The notes beneath the pieces were generated by a model. It worked only from the letters and a program-made list of their open reading frames with translations. It did not search any database and was not told where the DNA came from. 64,000 nt of DNA from the NCBI GenBank assembly GCA_030068145.1, contig JAPJBO010000646.1, positions 62,001 through 126,000 on the forward strand. The letters are read 5' to 3'. How positions within the stretch are numbered: position 1 is the stretch's first letter; each line of letters opens with the position of its first letter. This DNA comes from Diplonema papillatum (Eukaryota > Euglenozoa > Diplonemea > Diplonemida > Diplonemidae). Shown piece after piece: positions 9,898 to 18,892 of the stretch. The translations under genes and the position numbers were made by a program.

Positions 9898-10522
9898 GCG
9901 GAACTGCCGTAGCATCGATCAGCGAGTAAACGTATCCATCCCTGGCCGTGGCGCTCGATGGCTTCGGTAAACCGCATCGCGTATACAGACGAGACTTGAC
10001 TCCGTACTTAGAGAGCGAATTCCGTCGATCATGGTGCAGATGACTTTACGCAGGACGATGCAATATTACCCCTCCCTTCCCTCTTTGCCCTCCCGAAAAG
10101 AAAAGGCGTCGTTGAGCAGAGTGTAAAAAAGGATACGGGTGCACGAGCACGCGGGGCTCATGCAGATGGAAAAAATCGGCCAATTTATCCGTAACGTAAA
10201 ACACGCAACATGCAAGAAGCTGCAGCGCAACCGGATGCGAAGTAGGGCAGTGCTAAACATGTGCTGACTGCTTCCAGGATTGAAATTGCTGGTGCTGGTC
10301 CTGCTGCCAATCTTGTTACGACGGTTGCTTCCTCTTCCTCTGGCCGCATGACCACAAGGGCCGAAGTGGCAGTAAAATTTGAGAAATTGAAACCTCATTT
10401 TGGAGGTAAACGCAGCCTCAGAATTGGAATTTTTTTGTTTCAACGGCACCAAACGTCCCCGAATGATCACTTTGACCCCCGGGAAAATTTTTAAAGGGGT
10501 CCCCCAAAAATCGTCATGACCA

Positions 10523-10718
10523 CAAATTTTGTTCCCTTATATCCCAATGGGACAACAAATTTTGTTCCCTTATATCCCAACCAACAAATTTTGTTCCCTT
10601 ATATCCCAATGGGATTGCCTTGCCCAAGGTAATCCCATTGGGATATAAGGGAACAAAATTTGTTGTCCCATTGGGATATAAGGGAACAAAATTTGAAGTG
10701 GTGGGATATAAGGGAAAT
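10523..10718. repeat. Right inverted terminus of the foldback element
   Basis: Reverse-complement counterpart of 8636-8805 with the same subunit order (AAATTTTGTTCCC, CCCTTATATCCC, central GCCTTGCCCAAGGTAATC). Confidence 0.75.
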
Positions 10719-10778
10719 TCACCTTCTTTTTTTCTCGGGTTGCTCGTAGCGAAAGACAGTTGGCAGTTGGTGACTGTA

Positions 10779-11510
10779 TCATCGGAATCGCTTACGACGT
10801 GCCGGAGGCCGAATTATACCCTCGTTGACAATCTGGGAACCGCTTCGTCTCCTTTTTTGCTGTTCTGTGTGTCGGGGCTCGCCGCAGCAGCCAGTGACTG
10901 GTGCGCGCCTGAACATGATTAAAGTGTAATCTATTGCCACCGCGTAGCGGCGCGCCAACTCGCCGTACACAACGGCTCTCTCTTTCCCGTCGAGGGTCGT
11001 CCAGGCTTGCGGCTTGAGAGCCTGCAGGCCCACAGCCAGACCCCCGGGTCCAGCGGACCCGGGGCGCTGGCCGTTTTTTGCCTCGGCCAGCTCAGCTCGT
11101 AGGGCCGCCACTTCCTTCCTCATCTCCGTGAGAAGAGAGGCCACCCCTGGCTCCTCGGCGGCCGCCTCGCCGTCGGCCGCTTCGCCGTCGGTGTCTTCTT
11201 CTCCATCGCTCGACTCCTCCTCAACCAGTACGCCTTCACGCTTAAGCCACGTCCGGGTGACCTTTTCCTCCCACAGGCTCAACAGCCAGCAAAGATGCCA
11301 CTGTGCTGCTCTTTGGGGGACGTCCTCGAAACCCAGCTTCCCTAGCGCCGCGCGCATCTGGCCCGCCCTGTCCGTTGCATCCGCGAACAGCCCTTTCATC
11401 TGGACCACTTCCCTCGCGTCCTTTTCCCAGGATGGGAACCTCAGAACCTTCCCTGTTCCCGTGGCCACGGCCTCAGCCAGGGCTTTCGCGGCGGATTCGT
11501 CCAAGGCCAT
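10779..11510 (-). CDS. Gag-like ORF1 of a YR retrotransposon, inverted fragment
   Basis: A 243-codon frame starting at ATG 11510-11508, nine bases inside the terminal repeat at 11527-11686, which is the position of ORF1 in DIRS-like elements. It has an Ala-rich helical N-terminus, a WHLCWLLSLWEEKV segment and an acidic Glu/Asp/Gly stretch, then a coiled coil (LLTEMRKEVAALRAELAEA). There is no zinc knuckle. The frame ends in what looks like unrelated sequence near 10800, so the element is truncated. It is oriented opposite to the YR and RT genes at 12.9-15.5 kb. The gag-like role is inferred from position. Confidence 0.5.
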   Translation of the reverse strand: MALDESAAKALAEAVATGTGKVLRFPSWEKDAREVVQMKGLFADATDRAGQMRAALGKLGFEDVPQRAAQWHLCWLLSLWEEKVTRTWLKREGVLVEEESSDGEEDTDGEAADGEAAAEEPGVASLLTEMRKEVAALRAELAEAKNGQRPGSAGPGGLAVGLQALKPQAWTTLDGKERAVVYGELARRYAVAIDYTLIMFRRAPVTGCCGEPRHTEQQKRRRSGSQIVNEGIIRPPARRKRFR

Positions 11511-11526
11511 TTCCCAGTGTTTTTAT

Positions 11527-11686
11527 TATATGGAAAGAAGAAGGTGTTTTTATTCTTCGCTTTTTCTCACGAACGGGGGGGTCGGTCCTGCTTTTGGCTT
11601 TGTAGGTTCTCCCGACTCCCCTATTCGTGGTCAGCACAAACTCAAGAGGTCTAGTCAACTATTCCCTGCAGTATTGGCATACTTTC
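11527..11686 (-). repeat. YR-element terminal repeat, inverted copy
   Basis: The reverse complement of this segment matches 15523-15634 nearly perfectly (block A, starting GAAAGTATGCCAATACTGCA) and then about 47 bp of block B (GTTCGTGAGAAAAAGCGAAG). It precedes the gag-like ORF at 11510. Confidence 0.85.
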
Positions 11687-11862
11687 AAAAAAAAAATCTG
11701 CGCGGAATGCGGCGGACTGCATAGTATGTTTTATTATTGAATTTGTATTTAATTATTTGACCCTTGTATTATACCATCTTTGGGGGGCGTGCACCTTCAA
11801 GCTTTTCTTTCGGATCAATGTCATCTGCATCCCACTAACCAGTGTTGTTGGGGTTTTGTAAA

Positions 11863-12018
11863 GGGGGGGGGGGGTCGAATAATAACACTGTGTTGTTATT
11901 CGATTTGTCGAATAATAAAAAAAGCTCCGGGTAGCCGAACAGTAGCAGGATCAAATAGTGGTAGTGTTTTTAGACAACCAGACGTGTGTCAAATAACTGT
12001 TATTATTCGACCCCCCCC
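11863..12018. mobile_element. Short terminal-inverted-repeat element (MITE-like)
   Basis: GGGGGGTCGAATAATAACA at about 11867-11887 is the inverse of TGTTATTATTCGACCCCCC at about 11997-12015. About 155 bp with no ORF, directly adjoining the hAT remnant; it may be the hAT element's 3' end or an independent MITE. Confidence 0.55.
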
Positions 12019-12341
12019 CCCACCTTTACTTTCCTGAGAGGTTGTCGTCCAAAACTCGCAAGTTTGTGTACTTTGTCAGAGTTGAGCCGGCACCGCTTCC
12101 CACTGGACATCCACCCCATTACCGAGAAGACTCTTCCACACTGAGAGGAGTGAGGTTCAACTATGCTTATCTTCTTGGCCAAAGGTGCCAAAAGAGACTG
12201 GGGGTGCGTTCTTCGTATTGCCCCCCACCATGCTTCGGGTGGCTCTGTGTTAGCCAAAACCCGAAACCCGTCAAATGTGCCGCTTCTTGTTTCATATTCG
12301 ATAAGCGGTTGCAGCAACGACCCACGCCTTCCATGTGGCAC
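12003..12341 (-). pseudogene. hAT transposase C-terminal (dimerisation) fragment
   Basis: The frame reads PPEAWWGAI, then LLAPLAKKI, then GRVFSVMGWMSSGKRCRLN and KVHKL. This order is the C-terminal dimerisation region of hAT-family transposases (WW, LAxxxLS, ERxFS, KRxRL). The usual ERxFS is GRVFS here. Similarity begins at about 12315 and runs to the stop at 12003; the catalytic core is absent. It lies between the inverted and direct parts of the YR element, where it is cut by the start of the plus-strand part. Confidence 0.7.
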
Positions 12342-12712
12342 AGGGTGCCGACTGGCAGGGGGGTCCTCCGAAGGGAGCGCAGGGCCACGAGACCGAGGCC
12401 CACCTCAAGACGTTGGGCATCGTCCTGGGGGCGATTGGAGAGACGGAGACCGCATTCGACGCGGACGAGGCCTTGCGGAAGGTGGCGGAAGCGGTTCTCA
12501 GGCGTCTGGAAGTGGTCCGCATCGGGCAGACGGCCGGGTGGCAGGAAGCGGAAGCTGCGGCCACGGCGTGGGAGGAGGACGAGGCGCCCGATTTCCTGAA
12601 GAAGGGGCTGGCTGCCGCCGAGAAGATGCGTCGCAAGAAGGAGAAGGCGAAGCAAGGCGGGAACGCTTTTCAGAAGGCAAAGTCCAGTCGCGGTGGCGAA
12701 GGAAGGAAGTGA
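12335..12712 (+). CDS. Possible C-terminal part of the YR-element ORF1
   Basis: A 125-codon frame, Ala/Glu-rich and helical, ending in a basic tail (MRRKKEKAKQGG). It sits directly upstream of the recombinase gene in the same orientation. Its composition fits the coiled-coil end of a gag-like ORF1, continuing where the inverted fragment at 10779-11510 breaks off. No recognisable domain. Confidence 0.4.
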   Translation: MAQGADWQGGPPKGAQGHETEAHLKTLGIVLGAIGETETAFDADEALRKVAEAVLRRLEVVRIGQTAGWQEAEAAATAWEEDEAPDFLKKGLAAAEKMRRKKEKAKQGGNAFQKAKSSRGGEGRK

Positions 12713-12864
12713 AGGCTTCCTACTGTGGGGATGAGGACACTGGGACGGGAAACTGGAGGCGGGGCTGGCGGGGCGTGAGCCGCGAGTTCCGTTCTTCCGT
12801 TTCACGCCTCGGGAGACCGCGGAAAGAGGAGCCTCTGCTTCAGCGGCAGGAGCTCTCTTTGGTG

Positions 12865-13701
12865 ATGGGGGACGCGAGGGAGCTGATGCAGGCGGCTCTC
12901 GCTCCTTCGACTTGGCGGGGTATGGAATCTGTTCACCGCAGGTTCCTGCAGTTTCGGCGCATGCTCGACGTTCTGTCACCGACGGAGACGCCGACTGCGT
13001 TGCTGCTGTTCATCGCGAGGCTGTTGCGTCGGGGGGACATTTCGATTCCGTCTGCCCTGACCTACGTCAACTCGTTGGTGTCAGCGGAACGCCGCGTTGG
13101 CAACGATCTTCAGGGATCGATCGTCATAAAGGACCTCCGTCGGGCTTTGCGGCGTTTAGGTGCGAACAAACCGGCGAAACAGGCGGTTCCGGCGACGAGC
13201 GCCGAGGTTCACGCTGTTGTGGGTCGGTCGACGGATCGGGCAGTGGCGATGGCCGTCCTGGTGGCATGGAGGTCGGGAGCGAGAGTAGGCGACGTAGTTC
13301 GTCTGCGCCCTCAGGACGTGACGTTCACTCCGGGGGGTGCGAAGATCTCATGGTGGATCACGAAGTCGGATCCATTTCACATGGGGGCCCTGTCGGCGAT
13401 AGCCCTGTCGGCGCGGGAGACGGCGGAGCTGAGGGCGATGGCGGGGTGTGCAAGAGAGAAGCTCTTTCCGACGACCTTCGGAAGCGTGGGACGGGCGCTG
13501 CGTCGGGAGAATCCGGAGCTGTCGTGCCATTCCCTGCGAAGGGGCGCGTTAACGGAGCTACTGCGGGGAGGAGTGGGCCTCAACGAGATTCGGCAGTTTT
13601 CGGGCCACTCATCGGAGTCGGCCCTGCTCCGGTATCTTCCGATGGCGGAGTTGAGCCATGTGCGAGAACTCCTCCAGATCTCGCAGAGGCTGTGCTGCTG
13701 A
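12865..13701 (+). CDS. Tyrosine recombinase of a DIRS-like retrotransposon
   Basis: The frame is open from 12163, but ATG 12865 is the best start because homology begins just after it. The N-terminal half is the helical core-binding domain (STWRGMESVHRRFLQFRRML). The catalytic half shows Arg I in AWRSGARVGDVVRL, a Lys after the beta hairpin (WWITKSD), HxxR as CHSLRRGALTELL, a GHS motif (QFSGHSSES) and the nucleophile Tyr in LLRYLP. All catalytic residues appear present. In DIRS-type retrotransposons this enzyme inserts a circular cDNA without target-site duplication. The gene overlaps the RT ORF that follows. Length about 278 codons is typical. Confidence 0.85.
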   Translation: MGDARELMQAALAPSTWRGMESVHRRFLQFRRMLDVLSPTETPTALLLFIARLLRRGDISIPSALTYVNSLVSAERRVGNDLQGSIVIKDLRRALRRLGANKPAKQAVPATSAEVHAVVGRSTDRAVAMAVLVAWRSGARVGDVVRLRPQDVTFTPGGAKISWWITKSDPFHMGALSAIALSARETAELRAMAGCAREKLFPTTFGSVGRALRRENPELSCHSLRRGALTELLRGGVGLNEIRQFSGHSSESALLRYLPMAELSHVRELLQISQRLCC

Positions 13702-15467
13702 GGCGGCCGGCTTTTCCGCAGGGCTGGCTGCGGCGGGCGAGGCGTGCTGTTCCCCTATTCGCCTTCTGGACGGATTACGTTGGAGACGACGTGCTGGAGG
13801 CGCCGGAGCCGGATCGCGAGGCGGATGAAGGATGCATATGGCAGGAAGGGTACTCGGGTCCCGAGTGGGCCCTTCCGGTGGACGGAAAGAAGCCTTCAGT
13901 TGTACCTTGCTACGACGGCGAGATCGCCCCGATCTCATCGAATTCAATCGACCTTGCCTTTGTGGAAGAGTTGGATGAGACGGGCGAGCTGGCGCGTTTG
14001 CTGCAGGTAATCGGATCGGTGGAGGTCTTTCGGTCTTTGTTGAAGCCGGAATGGGAGGATCAGCCGGGGAGGCTCCGTTCGACGTCTCGTAGGATGTTGC
14101 GACATGCCAGCGTGCTCCAGGCGTGTGGCCTGCTGCAGCCGACCAGCCTTCGGGAAGCCCAATTCGTGTTGCCGGTGTTTACCGTACCGAAATCGTCTGG
14201 GGGGTTGCGCGTAATAGTTGATGGGCGAAAGATCAACGACGTGTTTGCGCCTCCGCCTCCGATGGGCCTTCCGCGCTTGGAGGACGCAGTGGCTGCGCTC
14301 CTGTCGTGGAAGTGGGTGATCTCATGCGATGCACGGTCCTTTTTCTTCCAAATACCGATGGACCGAGCTGTGTCGCAGTTCTTCTGCGTGAATCTTGCAG
14401 CGTCCCGGGGTGGTTTTGAATCCTTTGTCCTACGCAAGCTTCCAATGGGCTGGTCTTGGGCACCTGCGATCGCGCAACGCATCGCGACTGTGCTGGCGCA
14501 TCAGGTCCAAGGTTTTGCGTGGGTGGATAATTTTTTCTTTGGCGCGGAGACAGAGGAGGCGTGCTGGGCGAAGGCTCGAGCGTTCAGAGCGCTGATCGAG
14601 AAGGCTCGGCTGGAGGTGAAGGAAGACCTGGTGCCGACGCAGAGGCTGAAGGCGCTGGGCATGGAGTTCGATCTCACGGAAGGCTCGGTGAGAATGGATC
14701 CGGCGTGGGTGAAGACGCTTGACCTTTCGTGGTTCGAAAGAGGACCGCGCATAACAGCGCGCACCGTGTTTGGTTGGCTCGGAAGGATCGCATGGCGGTG
14801 TTTCGCGATGAAGAGGAGACTCTGCGCACGGCAAGGTTTGATGGACGTTGCCCGTCGTCTGGCGGGTAGGATCGGAGTTCGGTACGAGCTCTGGGATAAC
14901 TGCGTGGAGCTGTCCCTGAAGGAAATCGGGGAGCTCGAGCGGGAGGTTCTGGAGATTCGAGCGAATTACTGGTTTCGTCCGGTTAGACCGTGCCGCGAGT
15001 GGATAGTGGGTTGGAGCGATGCTTCGGACGACATGTGGGCCGTGGCTCTCGAGGTGGGACCTGGTGTGGTGAAGGCAGGATTTTTTCACCATCTCGAGGG
15101 TATCTTCTCGAAGGAACTGCTTGCGGTAGTCAGGGCCGTCGAATTGGCGATCGAGGTCAGGGGTTCGGGAATCGGAATCGACATGATGGTCGATAACATG
15201 GGTGTAGTCCTGGCGATTCTGAAGGGCCACTGTCGACTCTTCGTGGGAAACGTGCTCCTTTCAAAGTTGTTTAAATTGCTGGAGGGACACGGGGCCACGT
15301 TGAGAGTCAGATGGGTGCCAACCCATTTGCAGGCGGCGGACCCATACACGCGAGGCTTACACCCGTCGAATACCCTTGTCGTCCCGCAGTCTACAATTGA
15401 CGAGCTCGCTAATCTGCGGGGGCCCTTAGGGACCCTAATCCCGTTCGTGAGAAAAAGCGAAGAATAA
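12912..15467 (+). CDS. Reverse transcriptase-RNase H of a DIRS-like retrotransposon
   Basis: The frame opens at 12912, but its first 260 codons overlap the recombinase in another frame and look like shadow; RT homology starts near 13700, so expression may use an internal start or frameshifting. The RT has VLPVFTVPKSSGGLRVI, motif A CDARSFFFQIP, RKLPMGWSWAPAIAQ and, in place of the YxDD box, WVDN at 14520-14531. RNase H follows: WSDASDD, SKELLAVVRAVE, VDNMGVVLA and WVPTHLQAADPYTRG. The ORF is uninterrupted. Its stop lies inside the first block B of the terminal repeat. The Asn for the second catalytic Asp is shared with the element at 21-24 kb. Confidence 0.85.
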   Translation: MAGYGICSPQVPAVSAHARRSVTDGDADCVAAVHREAVASGGHFDSVCPDLRQLVGVSGTPRWQRSSGIDRHKGPPSGFAAFRCEQTGETGGSGDERRGSRCCGSVDGSGSGDGRPGGMEVGSESRRRSSSAPSGRDVHSGGCEDLMVDHEVGSISHGGPVGDSPVGAGDGGAEGDGGVCKREALSDDLRKRGTGAASGESGAVVPFPAKGRVNGATAGRSGPQRDSAVFGPLIGVGPAPVSSDGGVEPCARTPPDLAEAVLLRRPAFPQGWLRRARRAVPLFAFWTDYVGDDVLEAPEPDREADEGCIWQEGYSGPEWALPVDGKKPSVVPCYDGEIAPISSNSIDLAFVEELDETGELARLLQVIGSVEVFRSLLKPEWEDQPGRLRSTSRRMLRHASVLQACGLLQPTSLREAQFVLPVFTVPKSSGGLRVIVDGRKINDVFAPPPPMGLPRLEDAVAALLSWKWVISCDARSFFFQIPMDRAVSQFFCVNLAASRGGFESFVLRKLPMGWSWAPAIAQRIATVLAHQVQGFAWVDNFFFGAETEEACWAKARAFRALIEKARLEVKEDLVPTQRLKALGMEFDLTEGSVRMDPAWVKTLDLSWFERGPRITARTVFGWLGRIAWRCFAMKRRLCARQGLMDVARRLAGRIGVRYELWDNCVELSLKEIGELEREVLEIRANYWFRPVRPCREWIVGWSDASDDMWAVALEVGPGVVKAGFFHHLEGIFSKELLAVVRAVELAIEVRGSGIGIDMMVDNMGVVLAILKGHCRLFVGNVLLSKLFKLLEGHGATLRVRWVPTHLQAADPYTRGLHPSNTLVVPQSTIDELANLRGPLGTLIPFVRKSEE

Positions 15468-15715
15468 AAACACCTTCTTTTTTCCATCTATCTTTGTCAA
15501 GAGCTGCAACTCAACTATTCTTGAAAGTATGCCAATACTGCAGGGAATAGTTGACTAGACCTCTTGAGTTTGTGCTGACCACGAATAGGGGAGTCGGGAG
15601 AACCTACAAAGCCAAAAGCAGGACCGACCCCCCCGTTCGTGAGAAAAAGCGAAGAATAAAAACACCTTCTTTTTTCCATCTATCTTTGTCAAGAGCTGCA
15701 ACTCAACTATTCTTC
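15442..15715 (+). repeat. YR-element 3' split repeats B1-A2-B2
   Basis: Block B (about 81 bp, starting CGTTCGTGAGAAAAAGCGAA) occurs at 15442-15522 and again at 15634-15715, flanking block A at 15523-15634. Block A also occurs inverted at 11575-11686. An A1 ... B1-A2-B2 arrangement is the split-direct-repeat layout known for PAT/Ngaro-type YR retrotransposons. Confidence 0.8.
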
Positions 15716-15721
15716 CGCCGA

Positions 15722-15965
15722 CGACGAGCGGGAGCGAGGGGCGAGGGGTTGAAAACCCTCCCGAGGGGCTAAAAACGACCCCGAGGTGAAATAAACGGTA
15801 TTTATGGCCGAATAAATGATTTTATTCTGCAAAATAAACGCCCGAGACTCAAAAGAAACACCCCCATCATCCGGCAACCGCCCGAGACTCAAAAGAACAC
15901 CCCCATCATCCAGTAAACGCCCGGGACTCAAAAGAAATTGTCGACCGCACAAAAATACCCCCATC
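15722..15965. repeat. Second copy of the 6.4-6.7 kb foldback/tandem repeat
   Basis: It shares GAGCGGGAGCGAGGGGCGAG through AAATAAACGGTATTTATGGC and the CGCCCGAGACTCAAAAGAAA units with 6466-6690. Only the right arm of the foldback is present. It directly abuts the YR-element end at 15715. Confidence 0.8.
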
Positions 15966-17066
15966 ATCCATCCTGCGTCTTAACCTCGCTGCTACACTCC
16001 ATTCCGGCAAGCATCTTTGGCTTTGGCTTTCTCTTTCACCGCGGCAGTACGTGGGAAAATAACGGTTTGCAGAAACGTGCCGGGAATTTGTAGCGGAAAT
16101 GATGAAAACTCTCGGTGCTCAGGCAGTCCATTGCGGAAGTGCGGAAAGATTGATGTTGTAGTTCACGGTTTACGTAGGTTTTTGGGTGGCCATAGATGCT
16201 GCTGGCATCGGGAGGTTCGGCGCCAGGCGGGGCTGGTTCGGGCACTGTTGTGGCTTTGGTGCTGGTGGACGAAGGCTGCAGTTGTGTTCTTCATCCTTTG
16301 ACTGGCGGATATCTCCGCCGCTTCGTCTCTTACGCTTGGCTGACATTTCTGGCAGCATTTTTGGCCAGGTTCTTGACCCGAAAAAGAGTGTAGGTTTCCT
16401 TACTGGTGTTGGGAGTTTCCGAAAGTAAACTTGAGTGTCAGGGCTACAACGCGGTCGCTTCCGAGACGTTGAGCGGGTCATCGATATCATGTTGTGTTTC
16501 CGGCGATAATCGCGCAAATTTTTTTGAGTTTTTTTTTTTGGTGATATTTTTTGGTTGCCGAGAATTTTTTTTTTTTGGAATTAGACTAGGGGCAGCAGTC
16601 AGTTGTGAGACTGGCAGGTGAGCAGCGTCACCTCCCCTAGCGAGCTCTCGGATCAAGCTGCGTCTGATGCAGCTGTTGTATGGATCGCCTACTTACACTC
16701 AGCCGCGCGTGCCTTCATTGCGAAGGTTACTGCTGCGGCCTTCTGGGTGGCAGCTGTGTCAGGTCAAGTAGCGAGATCTGAGGCCCTGTGATGGCTGAGT
16801 GCACACCTAAGCAGGGCTGCATCCTCGTGTTGTAGCCGTGTTGTGTACAAGGCTTCGTGGGGGCCTGGTCAACCACCTCATCACTATAGGGCACAAACCT
16901 TTCTCGACAGTGATTGGACAGTCGGGATTGCCGGGGGCGGGTCTCCATGAAGAAGAGAATTGTAAAGCAAGACCTGCCCCCTGCGCCTGCTGTCTCCGGC
17001 TGCTCCGTCGGCAGACGACACATACTACTACTACTACTGGAATTAGACTAACCCAAAACACGTGTA
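15966..17066. other. Non-coding stretch, nothing recognised
   Basis: Frames on either strand are short. A basic minus-strand frame ending at 16170 (MSAKRKRRSGGD) has no recognisable domain. T-rich tracts occur at 16518-16580 and a TACTAC microsatellite near 17025-17040. Confidence 0.35.
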
Positions 17067-17157
17067 AAAAATAAACGAATTTATTACACGCACTTTTCTG
17101 AGAGTATCTCAGTGTAAAAACGCGTCGGGGCAATAAACGAATTTATTGCCCCGCAGA
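17067..17157. repeat. Pair of palindromes around AATAAACGAATTTATT
   Basis: GTGTAAAAAATAAACG/AATTTATTACAC (about 17063-17090) and GGGGCAATAAACGAATTTATTGCCCC (17129-17154, shown split as stem GGGGCAATAAA and TTTATTGCCCC) are consecutive palindromes with the same core. They are probably parts of a MITE-like repeat. Confidence 0.55.
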
Positions 17158-17280
17158 CCCCAGTTTATTTCACGCTCCCACACGTTTTGGATGTAATCAT
17201 GCGGGACAACGCCGATTTACCGCCCCGCATCCCAACACATTTTGGGTCGAGGGCATTTATTTTGCAGAATAAAATACAAT

Positions 17281-17443
17281 AAAATACAGGTGTATTTTAT
17301 TACTGCCATCCTTGCCGCCCCCCCCTTTCCCACTCCATGACCGTGTCGCTCAAGAGCGACACGGTCGCGACCCTCGGGTCCAGCTCTCGCTGGTCCGTGT
17401 GGGGGGCGATCCCCCACCCGGTACCAGTTGACCAGCAACTGGT
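17281..17443. other. Run of about six consecutive hairpins
   Basis: Six stems follow one another: AAAATACA/TGTATTTT, GACCGTGTCGCT/AGCGACACGGTC (17339-17366, perfect 12-bp stem with CAAG loop), GACCC/GGGTC, CCAG/CTGG, GTGGGGG/CCCCCAC and ACCAGTTG/CAACTGGT. This could be a structured RNA or a cluster of small palindromes from a foldback element. 17444-18400 shows no supported feature. Confidence 0.4.
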
Positions 17444-18367
17444 CCGGTCCCAGTCTACCTCGTACTGCTTCTTGCGTGAGTCGATAGACTTAACACTCGT
17501 GTCGAATCTGGGTGCTGTTATCTGCGATATCAGCACTGGACAATTTCAGCTCTGAGAGACCTTGTGTCAGTGTGCTTTTTAGCTCCAAGGTATGGCACCT
17601 CAACTGTTGCATGAAGAACGAACCCTGGGGCGAGCATCCCAGCCAATGCAGCATTGTTGCGCCTCTCCCTTCCGCATTATCCGTTTTTCAGCTCCTCGGG
17701 ACTCACTCCGGAGACTTGATCAAAGTCCGGTGTGAGACCGGTGGTGGGTCCTTCTGGGATCCTGGCTTTTTTTTGGCGGGACGTTTTCCGGCCGGTTTTC
17801 CAACCTGCACTGAGGTAGAGCAAGTTATTTTGTGATTTTCTGGGAGCACAGGGGTTTGTCATCACTTCGTCCTCATAGCGCGTCCGGCTCTTGCGATCCA
17901 TCGTGGGAATTCCACAAAGGCAAACGAACGCTCTCCAGGAATATATCGGTTGGCCGGGTAGGAATTTCTTTTTGCTGGAAAGACAGAAGCATGTGCCCAT
18001 GCCTGAGTGAGTAGCCGGCGGAGAATTCTCGTCGGAACTCCGTCCTCCGACTTTTCTGGACCGGTCCCTCTGGGTCCCCGCAAGGGCGTGCGTATCTCTG
18101 CGCGCCGCCTTTTCTGAGCGAGTGCGGAGTATCCAACTGTCGCACGAGATCGACTTGTTGGATGATTATCACGTCTCCGTGTCCTGGTCGTCTTGTGTTG
18201 TGGCGTCCATGCCTCATTTTTGTGACCTTCAATGTTCGCTTTGAAGGTTTGCGAGCTCCATATCCTGCTTCCAGGAGGATGCTCAGTTCTGGGTTGCTGT
18301 CATTGATGTCCTGCGCGGCGCCTCCCCCTGCGGAAGCTATGCGTACGCAATCAACTAACTGTTGTCG

Positions 18368-18780
18368 ATATTCGGGCGCGGGGGGGGGGGGCAGCGCTCT
18401 TGTTAAGGATCAGCCACTTTGGCCGGATGGCCGGATAAACCAGACCCCCCCCCCCCCCCCTCCCCCCCCCCCCTCCCCTCTACAGTGCAGTTGCCTTGGA
18501 GGCTGGGTGGTCAAATTCTCTAAGGTGAAATGGTCAAAATTCCCTGCCAAAAGTGGGCCCACAAAAATTTTCCAAAGTGTGGTATTTGGGGTATTTGGGG
18601 CAAAAAAAAATTTTTTTTTTCTGACCGCCCACCGTGGTGACCACCTTAGAGTGTGACAGGTAGCGTCTCCCCCCTCCACAGTGAAAATAGCCTGGGGGGG
18701 GGGGGGGGGGGGGGGTCAGCCGGCTGATGGATGGATGGATGGTTCTTAACAAGATGCCTGGGGGGGGGGGGGGGAGACAC
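18368..18780. repeat. Homopolymer-rich repeat region
   Basis: Long poly-G and poly-C runs (about 18382-18391, 18445-18475, 18695-18714, 18759-18772) separate blocks that recur inverted at 62475-62530 (GGTTCTTAACAAGATGCC and its complement) and, loosely, at 62860-63050 (tracts with CTAAGGTG, poly-A/T). Assembly across such runs may be unreliable. Confidence 0.6.
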
Positions 18781-18892
18781 TCGACCATCAGGTGCGGGGA
18801 GGGCTAGGTATGGCTACCATCGCTTTCATCGTTCCCCTTCACACATTGGGAGCCACCGGCCTCATCCTTGCAAGCAATCAAGGGCACGGAAG

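Larger units (their letters stand above)
8632..10722. mobile_element. 2.1-kb foldback element with complex inverted termini
   Basis: The two ends are inverted copies of each other and each is built from shorter palindromic subunits around GGGATATAAGGGAACAAAAT. Left terminus about 8636-8805, right terminus about 10523-10718. The interior holds a 9-bp minisatellite and a 130-bp direct duplication but no transposase, so it would be a non-autonomous foldback (FB-like) element. The outermost match is GGTG(T)AATTTCCC. Target-site duplications could not be seen. Confidence 0.72.

Noticed and set aside
12912-13690. First 260 codons of the RT frame as an extra domain
   Set aside because: They overlap the tyrosine recombinase, which explains the sequence; the composition is shadow-like.
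14430-15230. 266-codon minus-strand frame
   Set aside because: Antisense shadow of the RT-RNase H gene.
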